Shown here: piece after piece, positions 34,469-43,045 of the stretch
Position numbering within the stretch: position 1 is the first letter of the stretch
Layout of the letters: each line of letters starts with the position of its first letter
Source: Microtetraspora malaysiensis
GTDB lineage: Bacteria; Actinomycetota; Actinomycetes; Streptosporangiales; Streptosporangiaceae
Length of the DNA stretch: 64,000 bases
Reading direction: 5' to 3'
NCBI RefSeq assembly: GCF_001528665.1
Contig: NZ_BBYJ01000007.1
Span: forward strand, 331,953-395,952
Position numbers and translations under genes: made by a program
Notes under the pieces: model-generated
Databases searched by the model: none
What the model saw: the letters and a program-made list of their open reading frames with translations, nothing else
What the model was told of the DNA's origin: nothing

Positions 34469-35515
34469 TCAGCGCGCGGCGACGTGGTGCTCGGGCCGGC
34501 GGGCCGGCCGCGCGGGGAGCCCCGCGAGCCCGCGCTGTCCCTCGGTCAGCAGCGCGGCCACCGGGCCGGGCTCGCGGAACCGGTCGATCCGCTCGGTGAT
34601 GCCCTTGCGCCAGCGCCTCCTGCGGAAGCGCGCCTCCACCTTCCGGTAGGCCGCCAGGTGCTCACGGGCCGGCTGCGGCGCTCCGCTGAGCGTGTAGCCC
34701 TGGTCGAGGAGGCGCTCCCCAAGCACCGCCTCGACCAGCCCGATCTCCCACGGCTCAAGCCGCTCGGCCCAGGTGCCCGACCGATCCGTCGTCACCTCCG
34801 AGCGGGTGTTCACGTGCCAGGTCTTGCGCTCCGGCACGACGTCCGCGACCCGGTACGGCTCACGCATCGCGGGGTGGTACTCCTCGCCGATGAACGCGCA
34901 CAGCCGGGACAGCGCGTGCTCCGGATCGGCGGTCAGCTCCTCGTACCGCAGCTCGTAATAGCTGTCGGGCGCGAACTTCCGCGCCGCCCGCCGCCCGAGG
35001 TCGATCGCCTCGGCCCAGCGGTGCGCCGCGTGGTAGACGTCCTCGCCGAACCACGGCATCTCCTTGAGCGAGGCCACGCAGTCCCGGCCGTCCCTGATCA
35101 GGTGGATGATCTGGGCGTCGGGGAACATGGCCAGGATCTCGTCGAGATGGCGGATGTACGGCGGCCGCTTGTCACCCCAGCGGGGCTTGCCGAACCGCTC
35201 GGCGAACATCTGGTAGACGAGGCCGACGACCGAGCCGAGGCTGCCCGGCCCCTCCACGGCCCGCGTGACATACGCGTCGCGGTCGACGTCCAGGTCTTCG
35301 AACTGGGTGCGGTTCCCGTCGGCGATCCACTCGGCGAGCTTGCGCCTGTTGGCGGCCTGGCGCATGTCGCCGTACTTGTGGCGCCGGTTGTAGGCGTGGA
35401 CGACGATGCGGGTCTCCGGCGGCACCGCCAGCCGGGGATGAGCGTGCAACATGAGTTGGAGGAGGGTGGTGCCCGACCTCGGGCACCCTACGACGAAGAT
35501 CGGCCGGTCAGACAA
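34469..35515 (-). CDS. Sulfotransferase B (PAPS-dependent)
   Basis: About 348 residues and clearly paralogous to the next gene: SDRPIFVVGCPRSGTT, WGDKRPPYIRHLDE, IIHLIRDGRDCVASLKEMPWF and VTTDRSGTWAERLEPWEI recur. The C-terminal tail is Arg-rich. The start is uncertain: TTG 35515 has GGGAGAAGG just upstream, aligns with the start of the paralogue and overlaps the upstream gene by 8 bases; ATG 35533 is in frame but has only a weak site. It follows the CDP-alcohol phosphatidyltransferase directly, forming a three-gene unit with sulfotransferase A. Two diverged copies suggest two sulfation sites. Confidence 0.9.
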   Translation of the reverse strand: MSDRPIFVVGCPRSGTTLLQLMLHAHPRLAVPPETRIVVHAYNRRHKYGDMRQAANRRKLAEWIADGNRTQFEDLDVDRDAYVTRAVEGPGSLGSVVGLVYQMFAERFGKPRWGDKRPPYIRHLDEILAMFPDAQIIHLIRDGRDCVASLKEMPWFGEDVYHAAHRWAEAIDLGRRAARKFAPDSYYELRYEELTADPEHALSRLCAFIGEEYHPAMREPYRVADVVPERKTWHVNTRSEVTTDRSGTWAERLEPWEIGLVEAVLGERLLDQGYTLSGAPQPAREHLAAYRKVEARFRRRRWRKGITERIDRFREPGPVAALLTEGQRGLAGLPARPARRPEHHVAAR

Positions 35516-36419
35516 GAACCTTCTCCCTTTCATTCACCGGCACGGCCCGGGCCACCTCTCTGGTCGCCAGCCAGGCGCGGTAGACGAGGACGGATTCGAA
35601 CGCCAGCAGCAGCGCGCCGCTGACGGCGGACGTCCAGAGCCAGGCCACGGCGCCGAGGAGCGGCCCGACCACGAAAACGGCGGCGTGGAACTCGATGCCG
35701 CTGATCAGGTGCGAGCGGACGCGGTGCGCGACGAGGAACATGCGGACGCGGTCGTACCAGGGGAACTGCGCGCGGAAGCCCCGCTGCAGGTCGACCAGCT
35801 CCCGGCCGTCCTCGTCACCGGCCCGTTCGAACTCGCGGCGCACCTCCTCGGTGCTGCTTCCGGGGGCGGAGGCGCCGAGCAGTTCGTCCATGAAGACGCA
35901 CTCGGCGCCCGAGTTCTCCCTGGCGACGGCTCGCGTGGTGTCCCTGACCCGCTTGAGCTGCGGGCCGTTGATGTAGCGGAACAGGTCGAGGACGACGACC
36001 CCGGCCCCGGCCACGATGTAGATGACATCACCGGTACGCGCGTACAGGGCGGAGGCGATGCCGAACGCGCAGCAGAGCACCCGGAGACGGTCGCCCACGT
36101 AGTCCAGCCACAGCCCGAACGGGGTTCCGGTGCCCTTGAGGCGCGCGATTTTCCCGTCCATGCAGTCGACGGTGAAGCTCACGAAGAACAGGACCGCCCC
36201 CGCGATCAGCAGTTCCTGGGCGAAGCACACCGCGGAAGTGAGACCGAGCACCATGGAGAGCCGGGTGAGCCCGTTCGGCGTGATCGAGGTGTGATTGGCC
36301 ACCAGGAGCGCGAGCCGGCAGGCGATCGGATCGACCAGGAAGACGGTCCACCACGAGTCCCTGCGCTTTCGCACGGCGAGCACATCGTCCAACGTGAAGC
36401 TTCCCATGGACGTAAGCAT
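35508..36419 (-). CDS. CDP-alcohol phosphatidyltransferase-family membrane enzyme
   Basis: A 303-residue integral membrane enzyme. The full CDP-OH-P signature is present in DCMDGKIARLKGTGTPFGLWLDYVGDRLR: DG-x2-AR-x8-G-x3-D-x3-D, whose Asp residues bind the metal and CDP. Family members move a phospho-alcohol between CDP and an alcohol. This one is longer than the usual ~200 residues because a ~75-residue hydrophilic insert (around 155-230) splits the membrane helices. Head of a unit with the two sulfotransferases, and divergent from the Stealth gene. Either it makes a lipid carrier or it adds phospho-alcohol to the polymer. No ribosome site is clear at ATG 36419; ATG 36407 is possible. Confidence 0.88.
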   Translation of the reverse strand: MLTSMGSFTLDDVLAVRKRRDSWWTVFLVDPIACRLALLVANHTSITPNGLTRLSMVLGLTSAVCFAQELLIAGAVLFFVSFTVDCMDGKIARLKGTGTPFGLWLDYVGDRLRVLCCAFGIASALYARTGDVIYIVAGAGVVVLDLFRYINGPQLKRVRDTTRAVARENSGAECVFMDELLGASAPGSSTEEVRREFERAGDEDGRELVDLQRGFRAQFPWYDRVRMFLVAHRVRSHLISGIEFHAAVFVVGPLLGAVAWLWTSAVSGALLLAFESVLVYRAWLATREVARAVPVNEREKVLV

Positions 36420-36531
36420 GACTACAGGGAGTAGCCGGTCACGTGCGAATCGGTGCTAGGGAGGTCAACTCGTTGCCAGTTCTTGACTCTCCCCCCGACC
36501 TCGCCAAAGGGTCCGGCGATCGGGGCCTTCA

Positions 36532-36554
36532 TCCGTTACAGTCCGTTACAGTCC
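36532..36554 (+). repeat. Tandem 10-base repeat upstream of the Stealth gene
   Basis: TCCGTTACAG occurs twice head to tail (36532-36541, 36542-36551) followed by TCC, about 18 bases before the ATG. The 10-base period is close to one helical turn, which would suit side-by-side binding of a regulator. Confidence 0.55.
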
Positions 36555-36571
36555 TGTTCCGGGGGGAGATC

Positions 36572-38125
36572 ATGCAGGTCGGAATGTTGTATCAACGGCT
36601 GCGCAAGCGCTTGGCGGCCGGGGGGACCACACCGGGAACGGCGCTGGTCAGGAAGGACGCGGGCCCGTTACAAGCCCAGCGCGAGACCTTCGGGCTGGTG
36701 TGCTCGGTGCTCGCGGGCGCGGGAGTGCCGTACTTCTGCGTGCGCCCGCCGCTCGGCAGACCGCCGGCCGTGGCCGTCCCGGCCACCCATCAGTCGGAGG
36801 CGCTGTCGGCCCTGGCCCGCTGCGAGCAGCCGCTGCTCGCCGGGCGGCAGCCGTACGGCAGGCGGGGCGAGCGATCGGCGGAGGTGGGCGAGATGCGCCC
36901 GCTGCGCCGCGCCGGCGATCTGGGGGGCGCCCGCGTGCTGCGGCTCGCGCTCTACTTCACCAGCCCGTCGCGCACCCTCACCCTCGGCTCCGAGTACGGC
37001 TGCGACCTGGAGTTCTGGGCGGCCGAGGGGGACACGCTGGTGGCGCCGCGCCCCAACCGCTCGTGCGACATCGTGCCGCTGCACGGGCGCACCGTCCAGG
37101 GCGGCGAGGAGCTGTTCAACAACCTCGTCTCGCCGTCGCGGAGCATCGGGACCTATCCCACGCGGCCGGAGTTCACCCACCGCCTGATCGACGACATCGA
37201 CTTCCCGATCGACGCGGTCTACACCTGGGTGGACGGCTCCGACCCCGCCTGGCGGGCCCGCAGGGACCTCGCGCTGACCGGCGGGCTCAGCGAGCAGGCC
37301 ACCACGGACGCCCGCTTCACCAGCCGGGACGAGCTGCGCTACTCGCTGCGCTCGCTGCTGACGTACGCGCCGTGGGTGAACCGGGTGTGGGTGGTGACCG
37401 ACGGGCAGCAGCCCTCCTGGCTGGACGCCTCCGACCCGCTCATCTCGATGGTGGACCACAAGGAGATCTTCACGGACTCGTCCGTGCTGCCGGTCTTCAA
37501 CTCGCACGCGATCGAGACGCAGCTCCACCACATCGACGGGCTTTCCGAGCATTTCCTCTACCTGAACGACGACTTCTTCCTCGGGCGGCCCCTGCCGGCG
37601 CACACCTTCTTCGAGGGGAACGGCATGCCGCACTTCTTCCCCAGCGTGGTGCACGTGCCGTTCGGCTCGCCGGCGGACGAGGAGTCGCCGGTCCACGCGG
37701 CCGGGATGAACAACCGGCGCATCCTGGAGACGCTGTCCGGCCGGACGATCACCCAGAAGATGAAGCACGTGCCCTACGCCCTGCGCCGCTCCCTGATGTA
37801 CGAGATCGAGGAGCGGCTCGCCGACGATTTCGCGGCGACGGCGCGCGGGGCCTTCCGCAAGTCCAGCGACATCTCGGTCGTGTCGTCGCTCGCCCACTAC
37901 TACGGCTACCTGACCGGCCGCGCGATGCCCGGTCTGGTCGAGTACACGTACGTCGACCTGGCGCTGGAGGAGACCCCGGTCAAGCTGCGCCGGATGCTCG
38001 CCAAGCGCAAGCACGACGCCTTCTGCCTCAACGACACCGCGCCGACGACGGAGGATCAGGACGCGCTGCTGATGCGCTTCCTGGAGGCGTACTATCCGAC
38101 GCCGAACCCGTTCGAGCTCTCCTGA
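36572..38125 (+). CDS. Stealth-family sugar-phosphate transferase
   Basis: About 517 residues. All main Stealth blocks are visible: CR1 IDAVYTWVDGSDPAW, CR2 RDELRYSLRSLLTYAPWVNRVWVVTDGQQPSWL, CR3 NSHAIETQLHHIDGLSEHFLYLNDDFFLG, and a CR4-like stretch (SDISVVSSLAHYYGYLTGRA). Stealth proteins are hexose-1-phosphate transferases that build capsular or wall polymers with phosphodiester-linked sugars; relatives are the eukaryotic GlcNAc-1-phosphotransferases. The N-terminal ~220 residues are less conserved. ATG 36572 follows GGGGGAG; the frame is open upstream without similarity. It adds a second kind of phosphodiester chemistry to the cluster besides the TagF domains. Confidence 0.92.
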   Translation: MQVGMLYQRLRKRLAAGGTTPGTALVRKDAGPLQAQRETFGLVCSVLAGAGVPYFCVRPPLGRPPAVAVPATHQSEALSALARCEQPLLAGRQPYGRRGERSAEVGEMRPLRRAGDLGGARVLRLALYFTSPSRTLTLGSEYGCDLEFWAAEGDTLVAPRPNRSCDIVPLHGRTVQGGEELFNNLVSPSRSIGTYPTRPEFTHRLIDDIDFPIDAVYTWVDGSDPAWRARRDLALTGGLSEQATTDARFTSRDELRYSLRSLLTYAPWVNRVWVVTDGQQPSWLDASDPLISMVDHKEIFTDSSVLPVFNSHAIETQLHHIDGLSEHFLYLNDDFFLGRPLPAHTFFEGNGMPHFFPSVVHVPFGSPADEESPVHAAGMNNRRILETLSGRTITQKMKHVPYALRRSLMYEIEERLADDFAATARGAFRKSSDISVVSSLAHYYGYLTGRAMPGLVEYTYVDLALEETPVKLRRMLAKRKHDAFCLNDTAPTTEDQDALLMRFLEAYYPTPNPFELS

Positions 38126-38143
38126 CTCCGGTGCCCCGCGCGA

Positions 38144-39625
38144 TCAGGCGACGGCGCTGCGGAAACGGGCCACGGCCACCCCACCGGAGACCCAGTGCCC
38201 GGTGCACGTGAAGGGCTCGGGGAGCAGGTCGTCGCCCCATCCGGTGGCCTCCATCTTCCTGGTGTAGCCGACCACCCAGAGCGTCCGCACGCCGTCCAGC
38301 CGGGCCGCGGCGACCCGGCGGCCCACGTCCAGCCCGGAGAAGCTGCCATCCGTTTCGGGTGATCTGCGGAGCAGCACGTCGTCGAGGCGGTCGAAGACGC
38401 CCGGGTAGACGGCGGTGTACTTGCGCACCAGCCCCGGCGCGAAGGCGACCGCGTCGCCCGGCCGCGCCGCCCGCTCCAGCACCGCCATGAGCGGCTCCGG
38501 GTTGTCCATCCGGCCGTCAGGCCCCCGGGTCGCCAGGTGGCCGGGCGCCGCCAGGCCGAACCCCACCGCGAGGAGCGGGACCACGAGGGCGCGCGGCAGT
38601 GCGGCGAGCCCGGCCCCGGCCAGCAGTGCGGCGGCGGGCACGCAGCACAACACGTAGCGGAAGACGAAGTACGGGTGGACCGCCCACGACACCGTCAGCA
38701 ACGCGAGCGGGGCCAGCAGCAGCCAGGGCAGCGCCACCCGCGCCACGGCTCCGCATCGGGCCGCGCCGTACAGCGCGAGCCCGAGGACCAGCGGCGCGAG
38801 ACCCGGCCACGCCGAGCCGGTCACCCCCAGGTCGCCGAAGAGCCTGATCGCGAGCAGGCGCACGTCCTCGGGGCCGGGTGAGCGGATCCAGCCGACCTGC
38901 GCGCTCTGTCCGGACGCGAACCAGGCCAGCGGCAGCACCGCCGCCAGCGCCGCACCCGCCGCCGCGCACCAGGGCGCGAGGATCCGCCGCGGCGCGGCCC
39001 GGCCCCGCCGCGCTTCCATGAGGGCGTACACCCCGTGGCCGCCGGCGACCAGGAAGGCGAACAGGTTCAGGTAGGCCAGCCCGGCCAGGGCGGCGCCGTA
39101 CAGGAGGAAGCGCCGCCGGGAAGGGGCGCGGACCGCGCGCACCAGCAGCAGGGTCACCCCGACCGTCGCGGCCATGGTGAGCGCGTACGGCCGGGCCTCC
39201 TGGACGTAGCGGGAGAGGATCGGCGTCACCGCGAGGAGCAGCCCGCCGTACAGACCGGCTCGGGGATGGCCCAGTTCGCGCCCCAGGACGGCGAGGCCGC
39301 TCGCGGCCAGCGCCCCGGCGAGCACCGAGGGCAGGCGCAGCGCCACGTCGCCGGTGCCGAACAGGGCGCTCACCACGTGCATGAACGCGTAGTAGACGCC
39401 GTGGACGGCGTCCACCTGGCGCAGCAGGTCCAGCATCTCGGCGGGCGTGCGGGTGACCGCGCTGACCGTGGCCGCCTCGTCCCGCCAGACGGGCGGCCGG
39501 TCCAGACCCCACAGCCCGGCGATCAGGGCGGTCAGCGCGGGCAGCCCGGGGAGCAGCAGGCCGGCGCGGCGCGCCCGGGACGGCGCGAGGGGGCGCGTGA
39601 GCGCGCCGGTCGAGAGCAGGCTCAT
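38144..39625 (-). CDS. GT39-type membrane glycosyltransferase
   Basis: About 493 residues with ~10-11 hydrophobic helices from residue ~25 to ~400 and a soluble C-terminal domain of ~95 residues. The first extracellular loop has the acidic RPPVWRDEAATVS motif of the PMT/GT39-like GT-C fold, which uses polyprenyl-phosphate sugars outside the membrane. It would decorate the exported polymer or a wall protein. ATG 39625 overlaps the stop of fusion B (ATGA), so the two are coupled; the frame is open upstream but this start fits. It is the last gene of the minus-strand unit. Confidence 0.88.
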   Translation of the reverse strand: MSLLSTGALTRPLAPSRARRAGLLLPGLPALTALIAGLWGLDRPPVWRDEAATVSAVTRTPAEMLDLLRQVDAVHGVYYAFMHVVSALFGTGDVALRLPSVLAGALAASGLAVLGRELGHPRAGLYGGLLLAVTPILSRYVQEARPYALTMAATVGVTLLLVRAVRAPSRRRFLLYGAALAGLAYLNLFAFLVAGGHGVYALMEARRGRAAPRRILAPWCAAAGAALAAVLPLAWFASGQSAQVGWIRSPGPEDVRLLAIRLFGDLGVTGSAWPGLAPLVLGLALYGAARCGAVARVALPWLLLAPLALLTVSWAVHPYFVFRYVLCCVPAAALLAGAGLAALPRALVVPLLAVGFGLAAPGHLATRGPDGRMDNPEPLMAVLERAARPGDAVAFAPGLVRKYTAVYPGVFDRLDDVLLRRSPETDGSFSGLDVGRRVAAARLDGVRTLWVVGYTRKMEATGWGDDLLPEPFTCTGHWVSGGVAVARFRSAVA

Positions 39626-42600
39626 TCGGGCTCCATCAGCATCCGGTCCACGACGCGCTGGGACGCCTGGCCGTCGTCGTAGGGGCAGAACCGCACCACG
39701 AAGTCCCGGTATCCCGCGGAGGCGCGACCGTGGGGGTCCCCGTAGAGGTCCCGGTCCTCGCACTCGGTCCCGGACTCCACGGGATCCGCCCGGTGCCTGC
39801 CGCGCCCGCCTCCGGGGATCCCGTGGGCCGCGAGGTGCGTGCCCCGGCCTCCGAGCGCCGCGCGGACCGCGTCGACCACCCCGTCGGAGGTACGGACGAT
39901 CGGGCCGGGGGCCTCCTTCTCGAAGTCGAAGTAGAAGCCCCGGACCTGGTCGCGGTACCGCTCCAGGTCGTAGGCGAAGAAGACCATGGGCCGTCCGGTG
40001 CAGGCGAAGTCGAACATCGCCGACGAGTAGTCGGTGACGAGCACGTCCGTGACGGCCAGCAGGTCCGCCATGTCGGGAAATCTGGAGACATCGAAGGCCC
40101 GCCCGCCCAGCACCGGCGGGCCGGCCTCCGCGATCGCGCGCCCTCGGGCCGTGCCGCCGACGTCCCCAAGGCCGCCAAGGCCACCAACGTCCGCGGCGCC
40201 CCCGGCGTACGCGAGCGGCGGCGGTGTCGCCATCCGGCCGGCCATCAGGTAGTGGGGCCGGACCAGCAGGACCGTGTCCTCACCCAGAGCCCGGGCGACC
40301 CGTTCCACGTCCAGCGCCAGCCCGGTCCGCCCCCGGCGCGCGTGCTCGTCGTCGCGCCAGGTCGGCGCGTAGAGGACGACGCGCGTGCCGTCGGGAACGC
40401 CGAGCGCCCGCCGCACCCGCTCGCCGTGGCCGGGGCGCAACAGCACGTCGTTGCGCGGGTAGCCCGACTCCTGCACCTCGCCGTCGTACCCGAACGCGCC
40501 GCGCAGGATCGGCGTGGAGAACGGGTTCGGCGACAGCAGCAGGTCCCACATCGCGGCGTAGCGGTCGAGCCCCTCGTAGATGTCGCGGCTGGCCAGCGGC
40601 TTTCCCCTGACGTCGCGGCCCAGTCGCTTGAGCGGGGTGCCGTGCCAGGTCTGCACGAACATCTGGTCCGGCCGCTTCTCGTACCAGGACGGCTGGGTGC
40701 GCCGGTTGGCGACGACGAACCGGGCGGTGCCGAGCGCCTCCTCGTGCTCGCGGGAGCCGTACAGCACCGTGCGGACGCCGTCGGGGATGGTGAACTGGCC
40801 GTCCCTGGTGGCCCAGACGAGGTCCAGGTCGAGGTCGCGCCGCAGCAGTTCCTCGCACACGGCGCGCGGGTTGCAGGAGTACTGGCCGCCGCCGTAGCTG
40901 TCGAACAGCACCGCGTCCCTGATCCGCGAGCGGTGGTGGCGGCGCGCGCCGCGCAGCCTGCACAGGGCGTACCTGCCGCGCTCGTCCGGGCGCAGCGCGG
41001 GCCTGACCAGCAGCCGCAGCTCCCCGCCCGGTCCGGGCAGGATGGAGATCTGGTGCACGGCGGTCGTGTGCGGCTCCGGCGGCGCGGCGACCAGTTCGGC
41101 GGCGAGCGTGAGCGGCCTGTCGCCGAGGAGGACGCGCCACCGCCCGCTGCGCGGCGGCAGGCCGTCCGCCGTGACGCCGACGGTCGCGCTGAACCGCGAG
41201 CCGGACCAGTCGACCGGCCACTCGTGCCGCTCGCCCGAGTCAACCGAGTCGCCCGAGTCGCCGGAGTCGCCGAGCCGGAGCACCACCCGGTCCGTACGGC
41301 TTCCGCCCTCACCGCTCAGGACCAGCTCGTGCGCCTCGGTCCAGCGGACGCCGGTGATCAGGGGGATCGAGTCGGCGGCGCCGGACGCGGGGTCCTCGGC
41401 GAGATGACGCCCGGGGACACGCGCCCCCGGCACATCCCCGGACGCGTGAGTGGAGGCGGCGGCCGTGAGGACGAGCCCCTCCTGCGGGGTGAGGGACACG
41501 TGGAGGTCGCCGATCCGGAAGGAGCGCTCCCCCGCGTCCCGGTGTCCGCGGGCGCGCTCCGCGCGCTCGACGCCGCGCGTGGACACCTGAGCGCGCAGCG
41601 TCCACGTCCCCTCCGGCAGCCGGGCCGGATCGACGTCGGCGACGAACCCGGACCTGTCGTGGGAGACCGCGGACTGGCGGGAGTCAGCGGTCGCGTCGGG
41701 CCGCTCCGCGCCGCGCGCCCTGAGCGGGATCCGCCGGGCGCCCGATTCGAGCCAGACCTCGATGTCGCAGAGCTTGCTGTCCACCAGGCGCAGGTAGGCG
41801 TGCCCGGTGACGCGCAGCCGCTCCCCGGCCGGCCGTACGTCGTCGACCACGACGTGGGCGCGCAGCTCGGGCCCGGCCTCGTAGATCTCGTCCGGCACCC
41901 GGGGGTCGTCGAGGAGGGGGTAGTCGAAATACCAGGCCGAGCCGCGCCGGACCAGGCCGTGATCGTCGATCTCGGTGCGGGTGAACCGTCGGACGGCGGC
42001 CAGCTCCTTGACCATGCCGGTCCGTACGAGATGGATCTGGAGCCGCTGGATCGCGGGCAGCCCGGCGGCCGCGGCCGGGTGGAACGCGTCGAGGGACGCG
42101 CGGGCGCTGTCGAACAGCAGCCGCGCGACCCCGGCCCGCGCCGTGGCGAGCATCTCGATGAGGAGGGGGAACTCGGTCTCGGCGATGTGCTGGTCGTGCC
42201 GCCGCCACAGCTTACGCGCGTGCTCGGCCAGGAAGGCCGAGACGGTCGCGGCCGAGGCGAGCGACCGGGCGACGCGCTCGGGGTCGCCCCGGCGGTCCCG
42301 GGCCGAACCGGGCCGGGCGCGCCAGAGGTAGACGGGGTCGGCGAGTACGTCGGTCGCGGAGGACAGGACGTGCGCCGGGATCGCGACCGGCGCGTCCTCG
42401 TACGGCCCCTCCGGGAAGGTGAAGCCGTGCGCGTCCCAGAAGGAGCGGCGGAACACCTTGTTGACGACGTGCCGGTCCTGGATCAGCTCGCGGTGCGCGC
42501 GGATGTGCGTGCGCGGCACGGTCGCGCCGAATCCGGGGACCACGGAGCGGGCCTTGACCGTGCCGTCGCGGCGGATCCGGGTCACCGCGCCGCAGGCCAG

Positions 42601-43017
42601 GTCGGACCCGGTCTCGTCGAGCGTCTCGACCATGAGGCGGTAGGCGTCCGGCGGGACCAGGTCGTCACCGTCGGCGAACGCGAGGTAGTCGCCGGAGGCA
42701 TGGGCGATCCCCGCCTCCCGCGCCGGGCCCGGCCCACGGTTCGGCCCGTGGACGACCGTGAATCTGGAGTCGGCGGCGGCGAGCGCCGCGGCGACCGACG
42801 GCCCGCCGTCGGTGGAGCCGTCGTCCACGAGGATGTACTCGACGTCCGTGAGCGTCTGCGCGCGCAGCGAGGCGAGGCACTCCGTGAAGTGCTCCTCCAC
42901 GTCGTGGAACGGGACGATCACCGAGAGTCTGAGAGCCGTACGCACGCGGCCAGGATGCCCCGCGATCATCCGATGGAGCCGTGCGCACGTCGGTCGCCTT
43001 ACCGTCGCTTGAATCAT
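39622..43017 (-). CDS. GT2 / CDP-glycerol glycerophosphotransferase fusion B
   Basis: Up to 1,131 residues. GT2 domain: LRLSVIVPFHDV, VDDGSTDGG, FADGDDLVPP. A long middle region with beta-sandwich-like segments includes a DSG repeat (DNA 41,225-41,270). The TagF-like domain has VLFDSYGGGQYSCNPRAV, VQTWHGTPLKRLGRDV (His ~792), LYAPTWRDDEH, VLLVRPHYLM and VTDYSSAMFDFACTG. Two Gly-rich inserts (about 40,140-40,230 and 39,780-39,860) interrupt the C-terminal half. Start is uncertain: ATG 43017, ATG 42969 and GTG 42945 are in frame and none has a strong ribosome site; 42945 lies closest to the conserved part. 28 bases downstream of fusion C. Confidence 0.88.
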   Translation of the reverse strand: MIQATVRRPTCARLHRMIAGHPGRVRTALRLSVIVPFHDVEEHFTECLASLRAQTLTDVEYILVDDGSTDGGPSVAAALAAADSRFTVVHGPNRGPGPAREAGIAHASGDYLAFADGDDLVPPDAYRLMVETLDETGSDLACGAVTRIRRDGTVKARSVVPGFGATVPRTHIRAHRELIQDRHVVNKVFRRSFWDAHGFTFPEGPYEDAPVAIPAHVLSSATDVLADPVYLWRARPGSARDRRGDPERVARSLASAATVSAFLAEHARKLWRRHDQHIAETEFPLLIEMLATARAGVARLLFDSARASLDAFHPAAAAGLPAIQRLQIHLVRTGMVKELAAVRRFTRTEIDDHGLVRRGSAWYFDYPLLDDPRVPDEIYEAGPELRAHVVVDDVRPAGERLRVTGHAYLRLVDSKLCDIEVWLESGARRIPLRARGAERPDATADSRQSAVSHDRSGFVADVDPARLPEGTWTLRAQVSTRGVERAERARGHRDAGERSFRIGDLHVSLTPQEGLVLTAAASTHASGDVPGARVPGRHLAEDPASGAADSIPLITGVRWTEAHELVLSGEGGSRTDRVVLRLGDSGDSGDSVDSGERHEWPVDWSGSRFSATVGVTADGLPPRSGRWRVLLGDRPLTLAAELVAAPPEPHTTAVHQISILPGPGGELRLLVRPALRPDERGRYALCRLRGARRHHRSRIRDAVLFDSYGGGQYSCNPRAVCEELLRRDLDLDLVWATRDGQFTIPDGVRTVLYGSREHEEALGTARFVVANRRTQPSWYEKRPDQMFVQTWHGTPLKRLGRDVRGKPLASRDIYEGLDRYAAMWDLLLSPNPFSTPILRGAFGYDGEVQESGYPRNDVLLRPGHGERVRRALGVPDGTRVVLYAPTWRDDEHARRGRTGLALDVERVARALGEDTVLLVRPHYLMAGRMATPPPLAYAGGAADVGGLGGLGDVGGTARGRAIAEAGPPVLGGRAFDVSRFPDMADLLAVTDVLVTDYSSAMFDFACTGRPMVFFAYDLERYRDQVRGFYFDFEKEAPGPIVRTSDGVVDAVRAALGGRGTHLAAHGIPGGGRGRHRADPVESGTECEDRDLYGDPHGRASAGYRDFVVRFCPYDDGQASQRVVDRMLMEPE

Positions 43018-43045
43018 CCTTGACCATGTCCCGCCGCGCGTCGCG

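Noticed and set aside
36532-36554. CRISPR-like or phage attachment repeat
   Set aside because: Only two 10-base units without spacers, and no integrase or tRNA nearby; at most a regulator site.
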